A stretch of 64,000 nt of DNA from an uncultured Eubacterium sp. (GTDB lineage Bacteria; Bacillota; Clostridia; Oscillospirales; CAG-272): contig UQUT01000007.1 of NCBI GenBank assembly GCA_900544285.1, positions 24,573-88,572 on the forward strand, read 5' to 3'. The notes beneath the pieces were generated by a model. It had not been told where the DNA came from, ran no database searches, and saw only the letters and a program-made list of their open reading frames with translations. The position numbers and the translations under genes were made by a program. Positions 15,183 to 22,925 of the stretch are shown piece after piece (within the stretch, counting starts at the first letter, position 1; every line of letters begins with the position of its first letter).

Positions 15183-16675
15183 TTTGCGAAAGAATAGCAC
15201 AGCTTGTCGAATACGCCGTAAGGCACAGGCTTATAACCGAAGCGGACAGAATTTGGGCGACGAACAGACTTCTTGATGCTATGGGCGAGAGCGAATACAC
15301 GGCGCCGGAAAATGTAATTGCTTGCGAGCTTGAAGAGATTCTTTCCTCGCTTTGCGATATTGCGGCGGAAAAGGGGCTTCTCGGCGGCGACGGCATAGTT
15401 TACAGAGACCTTTTCGATACAAGGCTTATGGGATTGCTTACCCCCGCTCCGCACGAGGTCATCTCAGAATTTGAAAAGAAATATTCCGTCTCTCCCAAGG
15501 AGGCGACAGACTGGTTCTACGATTTCTCCCGCAGTACCGATTACATAAGGACGTATCGCGTGAAAAAAGATATGAAATGGGTCTATCCTTCGGAGTTCGG
15601 AGACATAGATATAACCATAAACCTTTCAAAGCCCGAAAAGGATCCAAAGGCGATTGCGGCGGCAAAGAACGCTCCGCAGAGCGGGTATCCGAAATGCGCT
15701 CTCTGCGCCGAAAATGAGGGCTACGCCGGCAATCTCCGCTCGGCGGCAAGAGAGAACCACAGGATTATTCCGATAACGCTCGGCGGCGAAAGATGGTATC
15801 TGCAATATTCGCCATATGTCTATTATAACGAACATTGCATTGCGTTTTCCGGCGAGCACAGACCGATGAAGATCAACCGGGCGTTGTTTGAGAAGATGCT
15901 CGATTTTGTTACGATTTTTCCGCATTATTTCATCGGCTCGAACGCTGATTTGCCGATCGTCGGCGGGTCGATACTCTCGCACGACCATATGCAGGGAGGC
16001 AGATACGAGTTTGCGATGGAAAGAGCTGAAATTGCGAGAAATATCTCCTTTGACGGCTTTGAAAATGTTGAAGCGGGGATAGTCGAATGGCCGCTTTCCG
16101 TCATCAGACTGCGCTCGGATGACAGAGGGGCGATTGCGAGCCTTGCGGAAAAAATTCTCGCAAAGTGGCGCGGATATACGGACGAGGCGGCGTTTGTCTT
16201 TGCCGAGACGGACGGCACCCCTCATAATACCATAACGCCGATCGCCCGCAGAAGAGGGGAAAAATTTGAACTGGATCTTGTCCTGCGCAACAATATAACA
16301 ACAGAAGAGCACCCGCTCGGCGTATATCATCCGCACGCGGATAAGCACAACATAAAGAAGGAAAACATAGGTCTCATTGAGGTTATGGGGCTTGCTGTCC
16401 TTCCGGCAAGGCTGAAAAACGAAATGGCGATTCTCCGCGAAGCCATCATTTCCGGAGCCGATATTTCGGCAGACGAAAGAATAAGCAAGCACGCGAAGTG
16501 GTTTGAGGCATTCAAGGATAAATACGTTTTTACAGAAGCCGATACGGAAGAGATTCTGAAGGGCGAGATCGGCAAAACGTTTACAGCCGTCCTCTGCGAT
16601 GCCGGCGTTTATAAGCGCACGGAAGAGGGCAAAAAGGCTATGATGAGGTTTGTTCGTCACTGCGACGGCAAATAA
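15179..16675 (+). CDS. galT: UDP-glucose--hexose-1-phosphate uridylyltransferase, Firmicutes type
   Basis: 498 residues, the length of the Gram-positive GalT family (about 490-510) rather than the 350-residue E. coli type. It swaps UMP between UDP-glucose and galactose-1-phosphate in the Leloir pathway. The active-site histidine triad is seen as SILSHDHMQGG (about residue 270), and CALCAENEGYAG and LGVYHPHADKHNIKKENIGLIEVMG are family-specific. The ATG at 15179 overlaps the end of the methyltransferase gene. No galK or galE is beside it in this window. Confidence 0.95.
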   Translation: MICERIAQLVEYAVRHRLITEADRIWATNRLLDAMGESEYTAPENVIACELEEILSSLCDIAAEKGLLGGDGIVYRDLFDTRLMGLLTPAPHEVISEFEKKYSVSPKEATDWFYDFSRSTDYIRTYRVKKDMKWVYPSEFGDIDITINLSKPEKDPKAIAAAKNAPQSGYPKCALCAENEGYAGNLRSAARENHRIIPITLGGERWYLQYSPYVYYNEHCIAFSGEHRPMKINRALFEKMLDFVTIFPHYFIGSNADLPIVGGSILSHDHMQGGRYEFAMERAEIARNISFDGFENVEAGIVEWPLSVIRLRSDDRGAIASLAEKILAKWRGYTDEAAFVFAETDGTPHNTITPIARRRGEKFELDLVLRNNITTEEHPLGVYHPHADKHNIKKENIGLIEVMGLAVLPARLKNEMAILREAIISGADISADERISKHAKWFEAFKDKYVFTEADTEEILKGEIGKTFTAVLCDAGVYKRTEEGKKAMMRFVRHCDGK

Positions 16676-16679
16676 AAAT

Positions 16680-16718
16680 TTCCCGCAAATCGTTTTAATT
16701 CCGGTTTGCGGGATTTTT
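16680..16718 (+). terminator. Terminator of galT
   Basis: ATTTCCCGCAAA, loop, TTTGCGGGATTTTTAT: strong stem and U-run. Confidence 0.88.
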
Positions 16719-16768
16719 ATATTCAGATGCGGAATATTTTCCGAAAAAGAAAATATTTATGAAAGGGG

Positions 16769-16797
16769 TTGACAGAAAGACTGTACGGTAGTACAAT
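16769..16797 (+). promoter_or_regulatory. Sigma-A promoter of the sphingoid-base-like cassette
   Basis: TTGACA (16769-16774), 17-base spacer, TACAAT (16792-16797). The spacer and the region just after the -10 box carry repeated operator-like sequences. Confidence 0.85.
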
Positions 16798-16818
16798 AAT
16801 AACTGTACGACAGTGCAA
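16780..16818 (+). promoter_or_regulatory. Tandem operator-like repeats overlapping the promoter
   Basis: ACTGTACGGTAGTACAA (16780-16796) and ACTGTACGACAGTGCAA (16802-16818) match at 14 of 17 positions and start 22 bases apart, two helical turns. The second contains the perfect dyad ACTGT-ACG-ACAGT and the first an imperfect version. The first copy fills the spacer and -10 box; the second covers the transcription start. This is the layout of a TetR-type repressor operator. No regulator gene is adjacent. Confidence 0.65.
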
Positions 16819-16845
16819 ATTCACACGCCCGATCTGGAGGAAACG

Positions 16846-18018
16846 ATGGACATTTTTGAAAAATGCGAAAAATATACTGTGGCAAAAGACATTCAGAAGA
16901 TGGGGCTTTACCCCTATTTTCACGCGCTTCAGTCCCGACAGGACGTTGAAGTCATAATGGAGGGCAAGCGCAGAATAATGCTCGGCTCAAACAACTATCT
17001 TGGACTGACGACAAATCCCGAGGTTGTCGAAGCGGGGATAAAGGCTTATGAGCGGTACGGCTCCGGCTGTTCCGGCTCGCGCTTTCTCAACGGAACGCTT
17101 GCTCTGCACATCGAGCTTGAAAAGGAACTTGCGGAGTTTCTGCACAAGGAGGACGTTGTCACATTTTCAACTGGGTTTCAGTCAAATCTCGGAATAATCA
17201 GCGCAATCGTCGGCAGAGGAGATTACGTCATCTGCGACAAAGAAAATCACGCCAGCATTTATGACGGCTGCAAGCTCAGCTACGGAAAAATGCTCCGCTT
17301 CAATCACAGTGACATGGCTCATCTTGAGGAGGTCATCGCAACCGTTCCGAAGGATGCCGGAATACTCATAGTAACAGACGGCGTTTTCAGTATGGGCGGT
17401 GATATTGCAAAGCTGCCGGAAATCGTTGAAATAGCGAAAAAATACGGTGCGAGAGTTATGGTTGACGACGCTCACGCACTCGGCGTAATCGGAGAGGGCG
17501 GAAGAGGAACGGCGAGTCATTTCGGGCTTGAGGACGAAGTCGATATTTATATGGGGACGTTCTCAAAGTCTCTGGCAAGTCTCGGTGGCTATATGGCGGC
17601 GTCGAAGGTCGTCTGCGACTACGTTCGCCATAATTCCAGGCCCTTCATCTTCTCCGCGTCAATAACACCCGCATCATGCGCCTCGGCGCTTGCGGCGCTG
17701 CGCGTACTAAAAACACACCCCGAGCTTGTCGACAATCTTCAGAACATCGCGGAATACATGAGAAACTGCCTGACGGAAAAGGGAGTTAAAATACGTATGT
17801 CAAAAACGCCGATAATTCCGATATTCACATATGACGTGATAAGAACGTTGACGATAAACAAAAAGCTCTATGACGAAGGCGTTTATGCCAACAGCTCCAT
17901 TCCGCCGGCAACCGCGCCGAACGAGTGTCTCATTCGCACGAGCCTTATGGCGACGCACACAAAGCCGCTTATTGACGAGGCAACGGATATAATTGCAAAG
18001 GTTATAAAGGAAAACTGA
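16846..18018 (+). CDS. Serine palmitoyltransferase-like alpha-oxoamine synthase
   Basis: 390 residues, PLP-dependent fold type I. The family condenses an amino acid with an acyl thioester and releases CO2. Visible motifs: GSNNYLGLTTNPEVVEAG, YGSGCSGSRFLNGT, the cofactor Asp in VDDAHALGV, and the Schiff-base lysine in MGTFSKSLASLGGY (about residue 242). The sequence tracks Bacteroides serine palmitoyltransferase closely, including YPYFH near the N-terminus and LMATHT near the C-terminus, more than it resembles BioF or KBL. GGAGG lies 5 bases before ATG 16846. The next gene is a ketoreductase, which supports sphingoid-base synthesis. BioF or another oxoamine synthase remains possible. Confidence 0.7.
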   Translation: MDIFEKCEKYTVAKDIQKMGLYPYFHALQSRQDVEVIMEGKRRIMLGSNNYLGLTTNPEVVEAGIKAYERYGSGCSGSRFLNGTLALHIELEKELAEFLHKEDVVTFSTGFQSNLGIISAIVGRGDYVICDKENHASIYDGCKLSYGKMLRFNHSDMAHLEEVIATVPKDAGILIVTDGVFSMGGDIAKLPEIVEIAKKYGARVMVDDAHALGVIGEGGRGTASHFGLEDEVDIYMGTFSKSLASLGGYMAASKVVCDYVRHNSRPFIFSASITPASCASALAALRVLKTHPELVDNLQNIAEYMRNCLTEKGVKIRMSKTPIIPIFTYDVIRTLTINKKLYDEGVYANSSIPPATAPNECLIRTSLMATHTKPLIDEATDIIAKVIKEN

Positions 18019-18022
18019 CAAA

Positions 18023-18814
18023 ATGGATAGAAAAATTGCTGTGATAACGGGCGGCTCGCGCGGAATCGGACTTGAAACGGCGAAGGAGCTTTCAAAATCG
18101 TGTACCGTTTACGAGCTCAGCCGCAGGGGCGAAAGTCATGACGGGATAACGCATATTTCAGCCGACGTTTCGGACGAAAACGGTGTTGCCGCCGCGATAG
18201 ATACCATAGTGGAAAAAGAGGGAAGAATCGATATTCTCGTATGCTGTGCGGGTTTCGGGATATCCGGCGCCGTTGAATTTACGGATACCGCGGACGCAAA
18301 GCACCAGCTCGACGTAAACTTTTTCGGAACGGTCAATGCGGTTCATGCCGTTCTGCCTCATATGAGAAAGGCGGGCGGTGGAAGGATAATCTGCGTCAGC
18401 TCCGTTGCGGGCGCAATACCGATACCGTTTCAGACGTATTACTCCGTATCAAAGGCGGCAATAAACTCATTTGTCCGCGCGCTTTCGGGAGAGGTCAAGC
18501 CTTACGGAATAAGCGTTTGCGCTGTTATGCCGGGTGACACTCAAACGGGATTTACTGCGGCAAGAGAGAAAATTCATCGCGGAGATGAAGAATACGGCGG
18601 AAGAATATCCCGATCCGTTTCCGGAATGGAAAAGGACGAAATGTCGGGCGGAAGCGCGGCTTTGGCGGGAAAATTCATTGCAGAAAAGGCACTTGCGAAA
18701 AAGGCGCCTGCCGTATGTACGATAGGCTTCAAATATAAATTGTTTGTTTGGCTGTCACGCGTGCTTCCGCAGAATACCGTTACGAAAATGGTCAATATGA
18801 TGTATGCAAAATAA
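18023..18814 (+). CDS. Short-chain dehydrogenase/reductase, 3-ketosphinganine reductase-like
   Basis: 263 residues. N-terminal NAD(P) site TGGSRGIG (9-16), catalytic Ser in VSSVAGA and Tyr-x-x-x-Lys in YYSVSKAA, giving a classical SDR. The extra hydrophobic C-terminal segment (YKLFVWLSRVLP) suggests membrane association, as in 3-ketodihydrosphingosine reductase, which reduces the product of serine palmitoyltransferase to sphinganine. It starts 4 bases after the oxoamine synthase gene, so the two share one transcript. The substrate is inferred from context; SDR sequence alone does not fix it. Confidence 0.72.
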   Translation: MDRKIAVITGGSRGIGLETAKELSKSCTVYELSRRGESHDGITHISADVSDENGVAAAIDTIVEKEGRIDILVCCAGFGISGAVEFTDTADAKHQLDVNFFGTVNAVHAVLPHMRKAGGGRIICVSSVAGAIPIPFQTYYSVSKAAINSFVRALSGEVKPYGISVCAVMPGDTQTGFTAAREKIHRGDEEYGGRISRSVSGMEKDEMSGGSAALAGKFIAEKALAKKAPAVCTIGFKYKLFVWLSRVLPQNTVTKMVNMMYAK

Positions 18815-18820
18815 ATAATG

Positions 18821-18860
18821 AAAGGCAATCGCGGTTTATCTCCTCCGCGGTTGCTTTTTA
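18821..18860 (+). terminator. Terminator of the sphingoid-base-like cassette
   Basis: GCAATCGCGG, loop, CCGCGGTTGC (one G-T pair) followed by TTTTTATT. Confidence 0.85.
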
Positions 18861-18871
18861 TTATATTTACC

Positions 18872-18900
18872 TTGACTTTTTCCGCGATATAAAATATAAT
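18872..18900 (+). promoter_or_regulatory. Sigma-A promoter of deoD
   Basis: TTGACT (18872-18877), 17-base spacer, TATAAT (18895-18900). Confidence 0.85.
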
Positions 18901-18914
18901 TGAATTATAATGAT

Positions 18915-18950
18915 GCCGCGGAAAGCCGCGGCTGTCGACGGCGAAGCCGT
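18915..18950 (+). promoter_or_regulatory. Tandem hairpins in the deoD leader
   Basis: GCCGCGG-AAAG-CCGCGGC (hairpin 1, 18915-18932, trimmed pairing allowed) and ACGGC-GAA-GCCGT (hairpin 2, 18938-18950) lie between the promoter and the ribosome binding site. Neither is followed by a U-run, so they more likely protect or pace the RNA than terminate it. Confidence 0.5.
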
Positions 18951-18979
18951 AAAACAAAAACAATCAAGGAGGCTTGACT

Positions 18980-19696
18980 ATGGAAAATTATCCAACCCCT
19001 CATATCAAAGCGACACCGGGAGACTTCGGAAAAACCGTTCTTATGCCGGGTGACCCTCTCCGCGCAAAATTTATCGCGGAAACATTCCTCACGGACGCAA
19101 AGCTTGTCAACAACGTGCGCGGCGTGCAGGGATATACGGGATTTTACAAGGGTAAAAAGGTTTCCGTTATGGCAAGCGGAATGGGTATGCCCTCAATAGG
19201 CATTTACAGCTACGAACTTTACAGCTTTTTCGGAGTTGAAAGCATTATAAGAGTCGGATCTGCCGGCGGAATGACGGAAGGCGTCAAAATCCGCGACGTC
19301 GTGCTCGCGATGGGCGCATCGACAAATTCAAATTTCCAGGATCAGTACCTCGTTCCGGGTCATTTTTCAGCAATTGCAGATTTCGGAATGCTCACAAAGG
19401 CGTATGAAAACGCCGTAAAGCTCGGTGCGAACTGTGTTGTCGGCAATGTTCTTTCTTCAGATACTTTCTATACGGACGACATCACAGCGAGCGAAAAATG
19501 GCGCAAGCTCGGAATTCTTTGCGTTGAGATGGAGAGCGCGGCTCTCTATATGACGGCGGCTCGTCTCGGCAAAAAAGCGCTTTCGATACTCACAATCTCC
19601 GATCATCTTCTCACAGGCGAGGCGACAACCTCGGATGAAAGGCAGACCTCTTTTAAGCAGATGATGGAGATTGCTCTTGAAACTGCGGAGGAGTGA
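18980..19696 (+). CDS. deoD: Purine nucleoside phosphorylase, DeoD type
   Basis: 238 residues, the size of the hexameric DeoD family. It splits purine (deoxy)nucleosides with phosphate to free base and (deoxy)ribose-1-phosphate. Motifs: MPGDPLRAKFIA near the N-terminus, GVQGYTGFYKGKKVSVMASGMG, the phosphate-site region RVGSAGG, and the ribose-binding VEMESAALYM. AAGGAGG lies 7 bases before ATG 18980; a TTG two codons upstream is not needed. With xpt and the nucleoside importer at 44-50 kb it indicates active purine salvage. Confidence 0.95.
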   Translation: MENYPTPHIKATPGDFGKTVLMPGDPLRAKFIAETFLTDAKLVNNVRGVQGYTGFYKGKKVSVMASGMGMPSIGIYSYELYSFFGVESIIRVGSAGGMTEGVKIRDVVLAMGASTNSNFQDQYLVPGHFSAIADFGMLTKAYENAVKLGANCVVGNVLSSDTFYTDDITASEKWRKLGILCVEMESAALYMTAARLGKKALSILTISDHLLTGEATTSDERQTSFKQMMEIALETAEE

Positions 19697-19709
19697 TTTA
19701 GGCATTATC

Positions 19710-20174
19710 ATGAAAAAGTCGTTTATATTTTTGCTTGCGTTCGCGCTTATCTTTGTGTTTGTTTCATGCGGAACGCAGGCGGGAGGAAAGCCCTCCAAAA
19801 ATCTGAAATTCGGCGGAAAGGAACTTACTCTCAAATATGTTTCATCCGAGGAGACCGAGGACGGAACAAAAGTTGACGTTTACAAAAAGGGCAAGGACGA
19901 ATTCAGATATATTTGTGACGAGGATGTTCTTTATTCAATACACATCGCATCATATTCGGGTCACGACACATCGGACATAGCTCTTGCATCCTTTGTCAGC
20001 ATGCTTTCCGGGATAATTGATATCGAAGATTATAACGTTGATATTTACGAAGAACCGGAGGGACGTCACAAAATGGTATTCAAAAAGCTCGATGGCAAAG
20101 ACGCTCCGTATTCCGAGGTCAACGCGGATATTCCTTGTTCCAAAGGCGAAGCGGAAATTACTTTCGCTAAATGA
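19710..20174 (+). CDS. Small lipoprotein of unknown function
   Basis: 154 residues with a lipoprotein signal (MKKSFIFLLAFALIFVFVSC, lipobox FVSC). The mature part is charged, with Lys/Glu/Asp-rich beta-like sequence (KLKYVSSEETEDGTKVDVYKK, broken for length) and no domain I recognise. It begins 13 bases after deoD and is followed by a strong terminator, so it is probably read from the deoD promoter. The ATG at 19710 is the only start that gives a proper signal peptide. Confidence 0.7.
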   Translation: MKKSFIFLLAFALIFVFVSCGTQAGGKPSKNLKFGGKELTLKYVSSEETEDGTKVDVYKKGKDEFRYICDEDVLYSIHIASYSGHDTSDIALASFVSMLSGIIDIEDYNVDIYEEPEGRHKMVFKKLDGKDAPYSEVNADIPCSKGEAEITFAK

Positions 20175-20208
20175 GCTTCCGGAAAAACGTATAAATCAAA
20201 CATTGATG

Positions 20209-20243
20209 AAAAACGCCGCGGCGATATTGCCGCGGCGTTTTTG
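20209..20243 (+). terminator. Terminator of the deoD-lipoprotein unit
   Basis: AAACGCCGCGGC, 6-base loop GATATT, GCCGCGGCGTTT followed by TTG. 12-bp perfect stem. Confidence 0.9.
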
Positions 20244-20334
20244 TATATAAAAATAAGGTAAATAATGCTTTTAATAAATATTCCGCTTCCGGAAAAAATA
20301 ATCTCAAAGCTATATTTTCGGAAAGGAAATTATT

Positions 20335-20781
20335 TTGGATATAAACGAAAAAGAATATAAAAAGTATTGTGCCGGAAAGGCAAAAAAGTCGCCGGTTTTC
20401 AAGAATACGTTTGCGGCTTTTGTCTGCGGCGGGGCGATATGTGCTTTTGCAGAGGTACTCAAAATGCTGTACGGGATGACATCGCTTCCGGAAGAAACCG
20501 TCAAAATGCTTGTCCCCGTTACGCTTGTTTTTCTTGCTGCTCTTGCAACCGGACTCGGTGTTTTTGACGATTTTGCGAAGTTTGCCGGTGCAGGAACGCT
20601 CGTCCCGATAACGGGCTTTGCAAATGCTGTTGTCTCGCCCGCTATGGACGACAAAAGCGAGGGTCTTATTATGGGAGTCGGCGCGAAAATGTTTACGGTC
20701 GCAGGACCCGTCATTGTTTACGGGGTCGTTTCCTCCGCCGTTTACGGAGTTATATATTGGCTTTGCGGGGTGCTGTCATGA
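20335..20781 (+). CDS. spoVAC: Stage V sporulation protein AC
   Basis: 148 residues, hydrophobic, with four to five predicted helices. SpoVAC is a membrane channel component needed to load dipicolinic acid into the forespore and release it at germination. Family features: ENTFAAF-like FKNTFAAFVCGGAICAFAE, GLGVFDDFAKFAGAGTLVPITGFANAVVSPAMD. It uses a TTG start at 20335 with AAGGAA upstream. First gene of spoVAC-spoVAD-spoVAE. No consensus sigma-A promoter is seen upstream; a forespore sigma-G promoter is expected, but I could not place one with confidence. Confidence 0.93.
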   Translation: MDINEKEYKKYCAGKAKKSPVFKNTFAAFVCGGAICAFAEVLKMLYGMTSLPEETVKMLVPVTLVFLAALATGLGVFDDFAKFAGAGTLVPITGFANAVVSPAMDDKSEGLIMGVGAKMFTVAGPVIVYGVVSSAVYGVIYWLCGVLS

Positions 20782-21779
20782 GGGTTAAGAAATTAAATGA
20801 AAAGCCGTCACTTGTCGGCTGTGGCTCGGTTGCCGGGAAAAGAGAAAGCGAAGGTCCGCTTTCGGACGATTTTGACATCCACGATAAGGGCGAGCATTTC
20901 GGCATGAACACATGGGAGAAGGCGGAAAGCGAAATGCAGAGGATTGCGCTCAATACTGCACTTGCAAAGGCAAAACTGGGGGCGGGGGCGGTTGAGGCGG
21001 TGTTTGCCGGCGATTTGCAGAATCAATGTGTCAGCTCGGTTTTCGGACTTGCCGATTTCGGCGTTCCGTATTTCGGACTTTACAGCGCGTGTTCAACCTT
21101 TGCGGAAGCTCTTATGCTTTCCGCAATGCTTGTCGACAGCGGAAAATTCAGCGCATGCGCGGCGGTTACGTCATCTCATTTCTGCGCGGCGGAACGTCAG
21201 TACCGTTTTCCGCTTGAATACGGCGGACAACGTACACCGACGGCTCAGCGAACCGTGACGGGTGCCGGTGCTGCGATAGTAAGCTCGGCGAACGGAAATT
21301 TTCCGCGCATAACGGAGGTCATGCCGGGACGCATAGTAAACAAAGGTATAAAGGATGCAAACAACATGGGCGCAGCAATGGCACCTGCGGCAATCGATAC
21401 GATACGCGATTATTTCAACGAAACCGGACATTCGCCGAAGGATTTTGACCTTATCCTGACGGGTGATCTCGGCGTCGAGGGGCATGCAATAGTGCTTGAA
21501 TATCTCCTCCGCTATGGGATTGACATAAGAGAAAATTATAACGACTGCGGGCTCATGATATATGATATAAACCGTCAGGATATGCACGCGGGCGGGTCTG
21601 GGTGCGGGTGCAGTGCCTCGGTTATATGCGGACACATAATGAAAAGGTTTGAAAAATGCGAGCTGAAAAATGTACTTTATATCGCAACAGGGGCGCTTAT
21701 GAGCCCGTCGACGTCAAAGCAGGGACTTTCAATTCCCGGAATAGCTCACCTTGTTAGAATTGAGGCGGAAGGGAGGTAA
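20778..21779 (+). CDS. spoVAD: Stage V sporulation protein AD
   Basis: 333 residues with a thiolase-like fold; the Bacillus protein binds dipicolinic acid. Recognised by the N-terminal KPSLVGCGSVAGKRESEGPL, the SACSTFAEALMLSAMLVDSG region corresponding to the thiolase nucleophile loop, and C-terminal GSGCGCSASVICGH. The ATG at 20778 overlaps the spoVAC stop (ATGA), showing translational coupling. It is a soluble partner of the SpoVAC/SpoVAE membrane proteins. Confidence 0.95.
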   Translation: MRVKKLNEKPSLVGCGSVAGKRESEGPLSDDFDIHDKGEHFGMNTWEKAESEMQRIALNTALAKAKLGAGAVEAVFAGDLQNQCVSSVFGLADFGVPYFGLYSACSTFAEALMLSAMLVDSGKFSACAAVTSSHFCAAERQYRFPLEYGGQRTPTAQRTVTGAGAAIVSSANGNFPRITEVMPGRIVNKGIKDANNMGAAMAPAAIDTIRDYFNETGHSPKDFDLILTGDLGVEGHAIVLEYLLRYGIDIRENYNDCGLMIYDINRQDMHAGGSGCGCSASVICGHIMKRFEKCELKNVLYIATGALMSPSTSKQGLSIPGIAHLVRIEAEGR

Positions 21780-21784
21780 AAGCT

Positions 21785-22141
21785 ATGGAATTTTTATGGG
21801 CATTTATAATCGGCGGGGCTTTTTGCTCCGCTGCGCAGATATTGATAGACACAACAAAGCTCACTCCCGCGAGGATACTTGTTTTATACGTCACGCTCGG
21901 AGTTGTGCTGACAGCTGTCGGCATATACAAGCCGATTGTCGACTTTGCGGGTTGCGGAGCGACGACGCCATTGCTCGGATTCGGATATTCGCTTGCGGAC
22001 GGTGTTCGCAAGGCTGTCGACAAAAGCGGACTCATCGGAGCACTGACCGGGGGACTTACGGGTACCTCCGCGGGTATCGGCGCCGCGATAGTTTTCGGAT
22101 ATCTTATAACGCTTGTCTTCAAGGGAAAACCGAGAGACTGA
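21785..22141 (+). CDS. spoVAE: Stage V sporulation protein AE
   Basis: 118 residues, strongly hydrophobic (about four helices), matching the SpoVAEb family: FLWAFIIGGAFCSAAQILID, LGVVLTAVGIYKPIVDFAGCGATTPLLGFG. It forms part of the dipicolinate channel. It starts 5 bases after spoVAD with AGGGAGG upstream. The operon ends here with a terminator; spoVAA, AB, AF and AEa are absent, as is usual in Clostridia. Confidence 0.93.
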   Translation: MEFLWAFIIGGAFCSAAQILIDTTKLTPARILVLYVTLGVVLTAVGIYKPIVDFAGCGATTPLLGFGYSLADGVRKAVDKSGLIGALTGGLTGTSAGIGAAIVFGYLITLVFKGKPRD

Positions 22142-22146
22142 AAAAA

Positions 22147-22171
22147 ATGACCGCTTCGGCGGTCGTTTTTT
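22147..22171 (+). terminator. Terminator of the spoVA operon
   Basis: GACCGC-TTCG-GCGGTC followed by GTTTTTT: a UUCG-type tetraloop hairpin. Confidence 0.9.
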
Positions 22172-22325
22172 GTGCAGACGGGCGGATTTGTCTGTATTTT
22201 GTTCAAAAAACGTGCGGTGACCGATTTTCCGTCACGTGCGGGTTACTGTCTGTTTTCAAAGCGTGCGTAACAGGATATACTTTCTGTTGTAAGAACAAAA
22301 ATTTTTTTACAGGAGGGCAAAAATC

Positions 22326-22919
22326 ATGAGGTCTGTGACACCTATGAAAATTGCAAAATTCGGTTATATAACGGTTTCCGTACTCTGGTGCGCGCTTGGA
22401 ATTGTACTCATCGCAATGCCGGATATATCGGCTTCCGTTTTGGGAATCACACTTGGAATAATGACGATGATATTCGGAATTGTAAAACTCGTCGGGTATT
22501 TTTCCCGCGATCTGTTCCGCCTTGCGTTTCAGTATGACCTTGCAACAGGATTTCTTCTTCTCGTGCTCGGAACGGTGCTTCTGATATATCCTGAGCATGT
22601 GATCGCATTTTTCTGCACGGTATTCGGAATTCTCGTGCTTGCGGACGGACTTTTCAAAATTCAGATAGCGTTCGACGCAAAGCGCTTCGGAATAAGAAAA
22701 TGGTGGATGATACTTTCCGCCGCTGTGCTTGCGATTGTTTTCGGAGGGATTGTTATATTCAGCTCGCTCGGAAACTGGAGCGCGATGTCCGTCATGCTCG
22801 GGCTTGCGCTTCTGTTTGAAGGACTGCTCAATATATGCACGGTGATAACGGCGGTGAAGATAATCCGCAATCAGAGACCGGATATAATCGAAGTTGGCTA
22901 TACGGAAAGGAAGGACTGA
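22326..22919 (+). CDS. DUF308 / HdeD-like membrane protein
   Basis: 197 residues with six predicted transmembrane helices arranged in pairs, as in HdeD/DUF308 proteins (GIVLIAMPDISASVLGITLG, LGTVLLIYPEHVIAFFCTVFG). HdeD was named in E. coli acid resistance; its biochemical role is unknown. AGGAGG lies 8 bases before ATG 22326. It begins a four-gene run with the MMPL exporter, its exported partner and a CmpB-like membrane protein. A possible promoter TTTTCA-17-TATACT lies at 22253-22281. Confidence 0.8.
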   Translation: MRSVTPMKIAKFGYITVSVLWCALGIVLIAMPDISASVLGITLGIMTMIFGIVKLVGYFSRDLFRLAFQYDLATGFLLLVLGTVLLIYPEHVIAFFCTVFGILVLADGLFKIQIAFDAKRFGIRKWWMILSAAVLAIVFGGIVIFSSLGNWSAMSVMLGLALLFEGLLNICTVITAVKIIRNQRPDIIEVGYTERKD

Positions 22920-22925
22920 TATTTC

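Noticed and set aside
20245..20334. Sigma-G promoter before spoVAC
   Set aside because: Expected from biology, but no pair matching the -35 and -10 consensus at the right spacing could be picked out, so it is not listed.
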